From JAICYJ01 sp035695105 (lineage in GTDB: Bacteria; Actinomycetota; Thermoleophilia; Gaiellales; JAICJC01), in contig DASSEV010000096.1 of the NCBI GenBank assembly GCA_035695105.1, forward strand, positions 1 to 36,391: a DNA stretch of 36,391 nt, written 5' to 3'. Each line of letters starts with the position of its first letter. Positions within the stretch are counted from its first letter, which is position 1. The translations under genes were made by a program, and so were the position numbers. Shown here piece by piece: positions 1-7,307 of the stretch. Under the pieces are notes generated by a model. That model was not told the origin of the DNA and searched no databases. It saw only the letters and a list, made by a program, of their open reading frames with translations.

Positions 1-77
1 TCCACGACCCCGCACGTCTGATCGTCTGACTGCGGGTGGTTGCCGACCATGCAGGGCTGCGGTCGCTAGGACGTCCC

Positions 78-135
78 CTCCCGATCTGCGTGATCGCAGA
101 TTGGGAGTGACCGGCGCAAGCCGTTGGCTTGCGCC
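78..135. other. Two back-to-back hairpins in the intergenic leader
   Basis: Bases 78-90 pair with 95-107 (13 bp, one G:T, 4-nt loop). Bases 113-122 pair perfectly with 126-135 (10 bp, 3-nt loop). A weaker stem may form at 44-48/61-65. No gene is visible in 1-188. The hairpins lie before the first CDS and are followed by only two T residues. They could be a terminator of a gene left of the window, a bidirectional terminator, or part of a structured RNA. The pairing is seen directly; the function is inferred. Confidence 0.5.
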
Positions 136-173
136 TTGCCCGCACGGCGCCGTGGAACCACTCATCTCGCCGA

Positions 174-179
174 TAGACT
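174..179 (+). promoter_or_regulatory. Possible -10 (TAGACT) of the 677-aa membrane protein gene
   Basis: A TAnnnT hexamer lies 9 nt before the ATG at 189, so a transcript from it would have a leader of only about 2-3 nt. No Shine-Dalgarno sequence precedes the ATG and no convincing -35 is visible. The call rests on the same arrangement recurring elsewhere in the window. Confidence 0.35.
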
Positions 180-188
180 CCGGCGCCG

Positions 189-2222
189 ATGTCCTCCCGA
201 TTCGAACCGGTGGCGCTGCTCGCGGCGCCGGCCGGTCTGCTCGCTGCCCGCCTGCTCGGGATCGACCCGCTCGCCGTGTGGTGCGCCTTCGTGGTGACGG
301 TGATGCTGCCCGGCTGGGGCGCGATGCGGCTGCTGCGCGTCGAGCGCGAGCTGGGCCTTGCCGGGGCGGCGGTCGTGTCCACGTCGCTCGGCCTCGCCAT
401 CTGGATCGCGCCGCTGGCCGCCGCGTTCGCCGCAGGGCTGCCGCTGGTCGCGCCGCTGGCCGTGGTGCTCGGCGCGGGCGTGCTGCTCTGCGTCGCCGCC
501 GTCACTCGCCCGCTCCTGTTCGAGCGTGTGGAGTGGTGGGAGGTCGTCGCCGGCGCCGTCGCCGCGGCCGCGTTCGCCTTCGTGGCGTGGCGGCTGTCGA
601 CGGGGATCATCTCGGATGCGCTGTTCCACGTCGGGCGCATGCGCAAACTGAGCGACCTCGGCTCGCTGTCCCTGACCGACATCTCCTCCTATCGTGACGG
701 GGCGCCGCACGCGGGCTACGCCTTCCCGCTGCTGCACGCCGCCTTCGCCGGCACCGCGCGCGTGGCCGGGGTGGACGTGGCCACGGCCTTCATCTACCTG
801 CTCCCGCTGTGCGCCTTCCTGACGATGACGGGCGCGTTCGCGGTGGCCCGCTCCCTGACCGGCTGGCGCACCGCCGGGTACCTCGCCGCCGCGGCGCTGG
901 CGTGGGACCTGGCGACCCTGATCAACGGCCTGATCATGCAGGTCAACCAGCCGCCGGTGTTCACGTTCTTCGTGCTGACGCCGGCGGCGATCCTGCTGTT
1001 CGTCGCAGCCATGCGCGGCTCACGGTCGGCGGCCTGGTCGGCGATGGCGGCGGTGACGGTGATCGCGCTCGTGCACCCAACGTATGCGGCGCCCGCGCTT
1101 GCGATCGCCGCCGGCATCGCGCTCGGCTCCTGGCGGGCGCACCTGCGGATGCCCCCGGTGGCGCTCGAGGCGCTGGCCGCGTCGTTCGTGGCGAGCGCCG
1201 CCGTCGCCGCATGGATCTGGTGGGTGGCGATCGACGGCGGCCACCGCCGGCAGATCATCACGCACTCCGACGAGTTCCTGCATCACGGCGCCCGGGCGAT
1301 CCTGATGTACCCGTGGGCCCCGGTGTTCGGCCGTGGCTACGTGCTGGTGGCGATCGTCGGGCTGATCCTGCTTGTCCGCTACCGCGACACGCTGCCCACC
1401 GCCGGGGCGATGCTCGCGCCGGTCGTGCTGCTGCTGCTGCCGGGGCTGAGCACGGCGGTACTCGCGGTGAGCGGGATGGGGCAGTTCCATCGCTTCTGGC
1501 AGGTGCTGCCCTGGCCGGCGGTGCTCGCGGCGGCTGCGTGCGTCGCGGCGGGGCTGCTCGGGTGGCGGCGGGGGGTGCCCGTCGCGCTCGCGCTGGCCCT
1601 GCTGATGTGGTACCTGCGGGTGCAGCACACGTTCTGGCGCCAGCCGACCAGCATCGTGGTGGTGGCCGCGCTGCTCGGCGTGCTGGTGGCGCTGATCCTG
1701 CGGCCGCGCAAGATCGTCGAGGCGGGGCCCTGGTGGGTCTCGTCGCTGCTGGTTGCGGCTGTCATGCTCGGGCCGGTCTGGCAGGGCAGCGAGCGCGTCT
1801 GGGACGAGGCCAAGGCGGGCCCGCACCGGCCGGTGCGGGAGGATCTGCGCACCGTGCTGACCCCGGACGTCTGGCGCTATTTCCGGGGGCTGCACGGGCC
1901 GCCGCCGGTGGTGCTCGGTGAGGATCACCGCGTCTTCGAGCTGCTCGCCTACGCGGACGTCTACGCCGCCGCGCTGCCCGAGGCGCGGTCGCGCGCGGAG
2001 CCGAAGGTCGACACCGCCGGACGGCTGCAGGACGAGCTGAGCTTCTTCGACCCGTCGACCTCCTCCGCGGAGCGCACCCAGCTCATCGATCGCCTGCACG
2101 CGGACTACGTGCTGCTGGACACCCAGGGCCAGGCCGACGTTGCGCCGCAGATCCTCTCGCAGCCGGGCCTGCAGGTCGTCTACCGCGGGCCGCGGTTCGT
2201 GATCCTGCGCGTGGAGCGGTAG
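189..2222 (+). CDS. Large polytopic membrane protein, GT-C glycosyltransferase-like
   Basis: The 677-residue protein has about a dozen hydrophobic segments up to residue ~530, followed by a soluble tail. The loop after the first helices carries S-D-A-L-F-H (D143, H147) followed by R/K residues. This resembles the catalytic Asp loop of GT-C enzymes that use lipid-phosphate sugar donors. The tail contains a Y-V-L-L-D ... V-V-Y-R-G ... F-V-I-L-R-V pattern often found at the end of such membrane proteins. I do not recognise a specific family, so a sugar-transfer role in the envelope is inference. It is supported by the neighbouring flippase, deacetylase and phosphodiesterase. The last 43 bases overlap the convergent flippase gene. 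Confidence 0.7.
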   Translation: MSSRFEPVALLAAPAGLLAARLLGIDPLAVWCAFVVTVMLPGWGAMRLLRVERELGLAGAAVVSTSLGLAIWIAPLAAAFAAGLPLVAPLAVVLGAGVLLCVAAVTRPLLFERVEWWEVVAGAVAAAAFAFVAWRLSTGIISDALFHVGRMRKLSDLGSLSLTDISSYRDGAPHAGYAFPLLHAAFAGTARVAGVDVATAFIYLLPLCAFLTMTGAFAVARSLTGWRTAGYLAAAALAWDLATLINGLIMQVNQPPVFTFFVLTPAAILLFVAAMRGSRSAAWSAMAAVTVIALVHPTYAAPALAIAAGIALGSWRAHLRMPPVALEALAASFVASAAVAAWIWWVAIDGGHRRQIITHSDEFLHHGARAILMYPWAPVFGRGYVLVAIVGLILLVRYRDTLPTAGAMLAPVVLLLLPGLSTAVLAVSGMGQFHRFWQVLPWPAVLAAAACVAAGLLGWRRGVPVALALALLMWYLRVQHTFWRQPTSIVVVAALLGVLVALILRPRKIVEAGPWWVSSLLVAAVMLGPVWQGSERVWDEAKAGPHRPVREDLRTVLTPDVWRYFRGLHGPPPVVLGEDHRVFELLAYADVYAAALPEARSRAEPKVDTAGRLQDELSFFDPSTSSAERTQLIDRLHADYVLLDTQGQADVAPQILSQPGLQVVYRGPRFVILRVER

Positions 2223-3649
2223 ATCACGTCACGCTCCCCCCTGGGCAGCCCGGCCGGGAGCAGCGCCAGGAAGGCAAGCGCCGCGGCCGCTCCCGTAGCC
2301 AGCAGCGACAGCCACCAGGCCGAGTCCGCGGTTGCGGCGTGCGCGGCCAGCGCCGCCCCCAGGCACGCCGCCGACGGGATCAGCAGCCGCAGGTAGTCGG
2401 CCGTGTAGGGCTGGATCCCGACCACCCGTGAGACCTGCACCAGCCGCAGCAGGTTGACGCCGCCGATCGCGACCGCCGAGGCGACGGCGGCTCCCTCGAT
2501 GCCGTGGGCGGATGACAGCGGCGCGGCCAGCCCCACCAGCACGGCCACCGCGATCGCGTTGTCGACCAGGTCGAGCCCGGTGCGGCCGACCATGATCAGC
2601 ACGAAGGCGACGCTGCCGGTGGCGACGTTGACGAGCTGCCCGGCGAGCAGGATGCGCAGGGCGTCCTCGCCGCCGGCGTAGCGGGGCCCGAAGGCGGCGA
2701 GCACATCGGCGGCCGCGACCCAGAGGATGATCACGACCGGGATGGTCGCCGCCAGCGCCCAGCGCGTGGCGCTCTTGAAGAGGCCGTCGAGCTGATCGCG
2801 CAGGCCGCGGGCATGCAGGTCGGCGGCGAACGGCGAGAACAGCAGGTTGACGGAGGTGAGGAACAGCAGCAGCACCTGGGAGATCCGGCCGACGGCGGCG
2901 TAGGTGCCGACCTGCGCATCGGAGACGTACGCGCCGACCACCCACAGGTCGGCCCAGAACAGCGCCTGCGCCAGCAGCGCCGACGGCGCGCGCGGCAGGC
3001 CGAACCGCAGCGCGCCGCGCACCTCCTCGCGGGTCGCCTGGACATCGCCGAAGGCACTGCTCTCGCGCCGCCAGAGCATGCGTGCGGCAACGAGGCCGAG
3101 CAGCCACGAGAGGTCGTAGCTCCAGACGGCCGCGTCGACGCCGCCGCCGGCGGCGAAGGCGAGCACCGCGAGCACGATCCAGGCGAGCGGCTGGCCGATC
3201 CAGAACACCCAGAGCGTCGGCGCCATCTGCTTCAGGCCGCGGGTGGCGCCGAGGTAGACGTTGGTGGCCGCGGCGAGCGGGATCGATGCCGCGGCGATGG
3301 CGATCTCGCGGGAGCCGGCCGCCGCCGCCACGGCGGCGATGACGAGGGCCGCGGCGATGCTGACGGCGACGGCGACAGCGGTGCAGCGATCGACCAGGCT
3401 GCGCATCGTGTCGAGCCGGCCGGCGCCGCGTGCGATCGCGACGTCGCGCACCGCCGAGAGGTCCATGCCGAACCGGCTGCCCGCGGCTGCGACGAAGGCC
3501 ACCTGCACCGCGACGGTGACGAGCCCGAGCCCGGAGCGGCCGAGATGCCGCCCCATCAGCACCTGGACGCCGAAGGCGGCCGCGACGCCGGCGGCGAGGC
3601 CGACGATGTTGAGGGCGGTGCCGGAGAGGAGGGTGCGGTGGTCGCTCAT
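2180..3649 (-). CDS. Polysaccharide flippase / oligosaccharide exporter (MATE/MVF-like)
   Basis: The 489-residue all-helical membrane protein begins MSDHRTLLSGTALNIVG and has about 12-14 hydrophobic segments. An early motif G-R-H-L-G-R-S-G-L-G matches the first loop of Wzx/RfbX-type flippases, where G-x-x-x-F/L-G is typical. The family moves undecaprenyl-linked oligosaccharides across the membrane. The ATG at 3649 was chosen because the family signature begins immediately after it. An in-frame ATG at 3685 would add 12 residues of no recognisable character. Neither start has a strong Shine-Dalgarno sequence. The reading frame stays open further upstream, but that part overlaps the divergent small membrane ORF and the deacetylase and is rejected. 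The substrate is unknown; the neighbours suggest a surface glycan. Confidence 0.8.
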   Translation of the reverse strand: MSDHRTLLSGTALNIVGLAAGVAAAFGVQVLMGRHLGRSGLGLVTVAVQVAFVAAAGSRFGMDLSAVRDVAIARGAGRLDTMRSLVDRCTAVAVAVSIAAALVIAAVAAAAGSREIAIAAASIPLAAATNVYLGATRGLKQMAPTLWVFWIGQPLAWIVLAVLAFAAGGGVDAAVWSYDLSWLLGLVAARMLWRRESSAFGDVQATREEVRGALRFGLPRAPSALLAQALFWADLWVVGAYVSDAQVGTYAAVGRISQVLLLFLTSVNLLFSPFAADLHARGLRDQLDGLFKSATRWALAATIPVVIILWVAAADVLAAFGPRYAGGEDALRILLAGQLVNVATGSVAFVLIMVGRTGLDLVDNAIAVAVLVGLAAPLSSAHGIEGAAVASAVAIGGVNLLRLVQVSRVVGIQPYTADYLRLLIPSAACLGAALAAHAATADSAWWLSLLATGAAAALAFLALLPAGLPRGERDVIYRSTRRITNRGPR

Positions 3650-3727
3650 CGGCGCGTGCGGCGCCCCGTAGTCTTTCTCACGCATCGGCGGTCTCGGCCG
3701 TTTCAGGCATGGAACGGAGGTGGTGCC

Positions 3728-3853
3728 GTGGCACTCGTGATCGTCGTCTCGCTGGTCGTGGTCGCGCTGCTCGCCTCGCTGCGCTGGGGCGTCGACTCGC
3801 GGCCGGGCCCGGGCGCGCCGCCTGAGCGATGGTGGCCGGGCACACCACGGTAG
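3728..3853 (+). CDS. Small single-pass membrane protein, 41 aa
   Basis: A GTG start lies 7 nt downstream of a perfect GGAGG (3716-3720). The product begins V-A-L-V-I-V-V-S-L-V-V-V-A-L-L-A-S-L-R-W, one clean transmembrane helix (residues 2-18). A short Arg/Pro-rich tail ending W-W-P-G-T-P-R follows. The gene is divergent from the flippase and 85 bp upstream of the deacetylase on the same strand. No family is recognised. The strong ribosome site, correct spacing and hydrophobic content make it more credible than the shadow frames around it. The role is unknown; a small accessory membrane protein is the most that can be said. Confidence 0.6.
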   Translation: MALVIVVSLVVVALLASLRWGVDSRPGPGAPPERWWPGTPR

Positions 3854-3938
3854 GTTCGCCGTCCGGCCGCCGGGGGTAGCCTGCGGGCACCGCGGCTGAG
3901 CAGGGCAGACCGTTCGAGCATCCGGAGGAGGGCGTTCT

Positions 3939-4823
3939 GTGCGTACGCCGGTGGTGGCGATCGGAACCGTGCTCGCGATCGCGGCCGTGTCGGCCGTGGC
4001 AGCCGGGGTCGGCCTCAATCCGGACGCCGTCGCGCACGAGCACGCGACGCCCCCGGCCGAGCGGCCCTCCCCGGCGCACCATCCGGCGCCGCGCAGCCAC
4101 GCCGCGCGTCGCGTGCGGCCCAGCATGCGCCCGGTCCCGATCCTGATGTACCACGTGATCGGCCGGCCCCCGGCCGGGGCGCCGTTCCCGCAGCTGTTCG
4201 TCTCGCCCGGCGTGTTCCGGGCGCAGATCGGCTGGCTGCAGCGCCACGGGTTCACGGCCGTCACCCTCGATCGTGTGATCGCCGCCTGGGCCGGCCGGGC
4301 GACGCTGCCCGCGCGTCCGGTGGTGCTCTCGTTCGACGACGGCTACCTGGGCGACGCGACGGTGGCCAGGCCGGTGCTGGCGCATCGCCGCTGGCCGGGC
4401 GTTCTCAACCTCATCGTGAGCCGGATGCGGCCCGGCGACGGCGCCGGCCTGACCCGTGGGATGGTGCGGTCGTTGATCGCCCACGGCTGGGAGGTCGACT
4501 CGCACACGATCACCCATCCCGACCTGACCACGCTGAGTCCCGGCTTGGCCGCGCGGGAGGTCGAGCGCTCGCGGGTCCTCCTGCGCCGGATGTTCCACGT
4601 GCCGGTCGAGGGCTTCTGCTACCCGGCCGGGCGGTACGACGCGCTCGTCCTGCGCGATGTGCGCCGGGCGGGCTATCGGTTCGCCACCACGGAGTTGCCG
4701 GGCGCCGCGAGGCCGGGGGACGACCGGCTCCAGCTACCGCGCATCCGCGTCGCGGGCGGTGAGCCGCCTGGCGCGCTCGGCGCCGCGATCGAGCAGGCGC
4801 TGGCGGCCGCTCACTCGAGGTAG
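3939..4823 (+). CDS. Secreted or membrane-anchored polysaccharide deacetylase (NodB/CE4)
   Basis: Of the 294 residues, 1-25 form a signal peptide or anchor and are followed by a Pro/His-rich linker to ~residue 62. The NodB domain runs from about 66 to 290. The metal and base motif S-F-D-D-G-Y is at 131-136. Metal-binding D-S-H-T-I-T-H-P is at 177-184 (His179, His183), and C-Y-P-A-G-R-Y-D lies near 217-224. CE4 enzymes remove N- or O-acetyl groups from extracellular glycans such as peptidoglycan or poly-GlcNAc. The start is GTG, 7 nt after GGAGGAGGG (3923-3931), a very strong ribosome site. The last 13 bases overlap the convergent phosphodiesterase gene. The substrate cannot be read from sequence. 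Confidence 0.9.
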   Translation: MRTPVVAIGTVLAIAAVSAVAAGVGLNPDAVAHEHATPPAERPSPAHHPAPRSHAARRVRPSMRPVPILMYHVIGRPPAGAPFPQLFVSPGVFRAQIGWLQRHGFTAVTLDRVIAAWAGRATLPARPVVLSFDDGYLGDATVARPVLAHRRWPGVLNLIVSRMRPGDGAGLTRGMVRSLIAHGWEVDSHTITHPDLTTLSPGLAAREVERSRVLLRRMFHVPVEGFCYPAGRYDALVLRDVRRAGYRFATTELPGAARPGDDRLQLPRIRVAGGEPPGALGAAIEQALAAAHSR

Positions 4824-6313
4824 CCGAGCCCGCGGAGCCGCTCCTCGACCTCGCGCTCCTCGTCGTCGGAGAACACCGCAGCCGCCTGGCGCTCGGGCTC
4901 GGCGGCCGCGGTCGCCGTTTCGATGCCGAGCGACCGGGTGATCCACCCGGCGAAGTCGGCCAGCGAGATCTCCGGGCCGTCGCCCTCGCTGACATCCGCA
5001 CCCGCGGCCACGTAGATGCCCTCCGGCCGGTGGTCGCCGGACAGCCAGTCGGCGGGCTCGACCATCTGCCGGGCGTGGGTGAGGCTGTAGAGGGGAGCGG
5101 GCTCCAGCAGCAGGTCTGGCGCCCGGTCGAGGTATGGGCCGTCGAGCACGTCCTCCTTGCGCCGGACGGAGGCGATCGGGTGGCGGCCGGTGGCCGGGTC
5201 GACGAAGCCGAGCAGCGCGGTCGCAACGTGGTCGCGCACGCGCTCGTAGTCATCGGGTGAGACAACGCCGTCGGGCTCGCGGCCGGCGAGCGCGATCGAG
5301 ACGCCCTCGCCGGTGGAGGTGACGCTCGTGTACGCACGGGTGCGCGACCAGTCGATCGGCGTGGTGGGGACGGCGACCTTGCCGTGCAGCCCGAGCTTGT
5401 CATAGGCGACCCGTGCGATCGAGCGGATGCGGCCCCACGCAAGCAGCGAGATGAGCGCGTTGCCGCGGCCGGTGCGGAGCACGCCGAGGCTCTCGAGCAC
5501 GCGGTTCATGTTGAGTGCGCGGGTGACGGGCTGGTGCCCGTGGTCGGACATGAGGATGACGAGGTCGTCGGCATCAGTGCGCTCGACGAGGGTGCCGAGC
5601 TCGCGGTCGAGCAGGCGGTAGACGTCCTTGACCCGCTCGGCGGTCGTCGTCCGCGAAGCCCTGGCGAAGTCCGGGTGCCCCGGGTGGACGTACTCGAGCA
5701 GGCAGTGCTGGATCCGGTCGGGGGAGACGAACACCATGCAGGCGGCGTCCCAGGACTGCTCGTCGAGCAGGGTGCGCATGGCCTGGGCGCGGCGGCGGGT
5801 GACGTCCTCGACGTCGGCGACGAGGTCGAGCGGGCGGTTGCGGAAGGTCGTCCAGGAGCCGCCGTTGATCGGCCAGCCGAGGCGCGGCCCGGCGTCGGCA
5901 GGACGGCTGTAGGTGCTGCCCTGGGGGATCACGCCGCCGGCGATGGCGACGCCCTTGATGTCGGGTGGGGGATAGGTGAGCGGGACGTTGACGACCAGGC
6001 TGGTGCGCCCGGCGTCCGTGAGCTGCTCCGGCCACGTGGGCGCGAGGATCGACCTCGACGAGACCGGCAGGCGGCGGGTGGCGCCGGGGCGGTACTCGAG
6101 GATGTCGAAGACGCCGTGGCCGGCGGGATCGCGGCCGGTGAGGAAGGTCGGCCACGCGGCCCAGGAGTGGGAGGGGAGGCAGGAGCGGGACACGCCCTTG
6201 CGCCCCCGCGCGATCAGCGCGGCGAGGTTGGGCAGGTCGCCGGCGGCGAGCAGCGGGTCGAGGATCTCCCAGTCGGCGCCGTCCCAGCCGATGACGAGGA
6301 CGCGGTTGGCCAT
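4811..6313 (-). CDS. Alkaline-phosphatase-superfamily phosphodiesterase (type I PDE/NPP-like)
   Basis: The 500-residue protein has the two-metal site of this superfamily. It includes G-W-D-G-A-D-W at 9-15 (Asp11), a likely nucleophile Thr56 in A-A-W-P-T-F-L-T-G, S-P-D-R-I-Q-H (Asp199, His203), M-S-D-H-G-H at 255-260 and G-D-H-R-P-E-G near 426-432 (His428). There is no signal peptide, so it may act in the cytoplasm. The C-terminal 50 residues are acidic and end in a helix. Relatives often sit in exopolysaccharide or lipid-glycan loci, but the substrate is unknown. The ATG at 6313 was chosen over an in-frame extension to 6367 for two reasons: the conserved first strand begins right there, and a TAGCCT hexamer lies 7 nt before it. 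Confidence 0.85.
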   Translation of the reverse strand: MANRVLVIGWDGADWEILDPLLAAGDLPNLAALIARGRKGVSRSCLPSHSWAAWPTFLTGRDPAGHGVFDILEYRPGATRRLPVSSRSILAPTWPEQLTDAGRTSLVVNVPLTYPPPDIKGVAIAGGVIPQGSTYSRPADAGPRLGWPINGGSWTTFRNRPLDLVADVEDVTRRRAQAMRTLLDEQSWDAACMVFVSPDRIQHCLLEYVHPGHPDFARASRTTTAERVKDVYRLLDRELGTLVERTDADDLVILMSDHGHQPVTRALNMNRVLESLGVLRTGRGNALISLLAWGRIRSIARVAYDKLGLHGKVAVPTTPIDWSRTRAYTSVTSTGEGVSIALAGREPDGVVSPDDYERVRDHVATALLGFVDPATGRHPIASVRRKEDVLDGPYLDRAPDLLLEPAPLYSLTHARQMVEPADWLSGDHRPEGIYVAAGADVSEGDGPEISLADFAGWITRSLGIETATAAAEPERQAAAVFSDDEEREVEERLRGLGYLE

Positions 6314-6320
6314 TCGGCGC

Positions 6321-6326
6321 AGGCTA
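6321..6326 (-). promoter_or_regulatory. Leaderless-type -10 (TAGCCT) of the phosphodiesterase gene
   Basis: On the minus strand TAGCCT is followed by 7 nt and then the ATG at 6313. No Shine-Dalgarno is present, so translation from the 5' end of the mRNA is predicted. The site is divergent from argC and about 35-75 bp from the ARG boxes. Confidence 0.5.
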
Positions 6327-6360
6327 GCGGTCGGCGGCCCGCGGGCGGTTCGCCTTGGGC

Positions 6361-6399
6361 TTCGCATAGTAATACGTCAATTGTGTATACTCATGCACA
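6361..6399. promoter_or_regulatory. Tandem ARG boxes (ArgR operator) on the argC promoter
   Basis: The known ArgR box core is TGnAT-N4-ATnCA within 18 bp, usually in pairs separated by 2-3 bp. Box 2 (6382-6399, TGTGTATACTCATGCACA) fits the core exactly. Box 1 (6361-6378, TTCGCATAGTAATACGTC) has CGnAT-N4-ATnCG, one mismatch per half. The gap is exactly 3 bp (6379-6381). Box 2 covers the -10 hexamer and reaches the start codon. ArgR is encoded four genes downstream, so arginine-dependent autorepression is the expected logic. Confidence 0.8.
6386..6391 (+). promoter_or_regulatory. -10 hexamer TATACT of the arg operon, leaderless
   Basis: TATACT lies 7 nt before the ATG at 6399, so transcription would start at or next to the first codon. 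It is inside ARG box 2, so bound ArgR would block the polymerase directly. The surroundings are strikingly AT-rich for this genome. No good -35 is seen; box 1 occupies that region. Confidence 0.65.
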
Positions 6400-7307
6400 T
6401 GTCTGTGCTCGCGCCGCCAGCGGTCGCCACCGTGGCAGTCCACGGCTCCACCGGCTTCGCCGGCCAGGAGCTGCTCCGGCTGCTCGCGGGGCACCCGCGG
6501 ATGCATGCGGTGGCCTGCACGCCCGACGCGCGCGCACCGGTGCAGTGCGATCTCGCATTCCTGGCGCTCCCCCATGGCGTCTCCGGCGAGGTCGGTCGGG
6601 AGCTGGCCGGTGCGCGCGTGCCCGTCGTCGACCTCTCCGCGGACCTCCGCGCCGAGTGGCCCTACGGCCTGCCCGAGCTGCACCGCGGCGCGATCGCCGC
6701 CAGCGACGCCGTCGCCAACCCCGGCTGCTACGCCACCGCCGCCGTGCTCGCGCTGGCGCCGCTGGTCTCGGAGGGCCTGGTGCTGCCCGACCTCGTGGTG
6801 GATGGCAAGTCCGGCGTGTCGGGCGCCGGGAAGACGCCGAGCGCGCGCACGTCCTTCACCAGCGTCTCGGAGGGCATCGCCCCCTATACGCCGGTCGGCC
6901 ACCACCACCAGCTGGAGATCGAGCGAGAGCTCTCGGATCTCGGCGCCGGGCAGGTCTCGGTCACGTTCACGCCGCACCTGGCGCCGTTCACGCGCGGGCT
7001 GCTGGTCACCTGCTACGCCCGGCTCGCGGCCGGGGCCGCGCCCGACGAGGTGCACGACGCGCTGGCCGACGCGTACGCCGGCGAGCACTTCGTGCACCTC
7101 GTCGACGGCGTTCGCACCCACGCCGTCCGCGGCAGCAACCTCTGCCATCTCCAGGCCTGGGTCGATGCCGACCGCGGCCGCGTCATCGTCGCCGCCGCAA
7201 TCGACAACCTCGTCAAGGGAGCGGCCGGCCAGGCGATCCAGAACGCCAACCTGATGCTCGGGCTGTCCGAGCAGACCGGGCTCCCGGCGGAGGCGGCGTG
7301 GCTGTAG
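6399..7307 (+). CDS. argC: N-acetyl-gamma-glutamyl-phosphate reductase
   Basis: This enzyme performs the third step of arginine synthesis, the NADPH-dependent reduction of N-acetylglutamyl phosphate. The 302-residue protein has an N-terminal Rossmann motif G-S-T-G-F-A-G-Q-E-L. The catalytic Cys110 lies in N-P-G-C-Y-A-T-A. D-G-K-S-G-V-S-G-A-G and P-V-G-H-H-H-Q-L-E-I follow. It is shorter than the common ~340-residue form: the stretch after the first strand and the segment before Y-G-L-P-E-L are condensed. ATG 6399 was chosen because it is 7 nt after the -10 hexamer; an in-frame ATG at 6393 would add two residues and leave no room for a leader. It is the first gene of the arg operon and overlaps argJ by 10 bp. 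Confidence 0.93.
   Translation: MSVLAPPAVATVAVHGSTGFAGQELLRLLAGHPRMHAVACTPDARAPVQCDLAFLALPHGVSGEVGRELAGARVPVVDLSADLRAEWPYGLPELHRGAIAASDAVANPGCYATAAVLALAPLVSEGLVLPDLVVDGKSGVSGAGKTPSARTSFTSVSEGIAPYTPVGHHHQLEIERELSDLGAGQVSVTFTPHLAPFTRGLLVTCYARLAAGAAPDEVHDALADAYAGEHFVHLVDGVRTHAVRGSNLCHLQAWVDADRGRVIVAAAIDNLVKGAAGQAIQNANLMLGLSEQTGLPAEAAWL

Noticed and set aside
101..697. A 198-codon frame overlapping the first gene
   Set aside because: Arg/Ala/Gly-rich shadow of the membrane protein gene; its start lies inside a hairpin.
2813..3727. Upstream part of the open frame that contains the small membrane ORF
   Set aside because: It is antisense to the flippase and has no ribosome site or domain. Only the part from the GTG at 3728 is supported.
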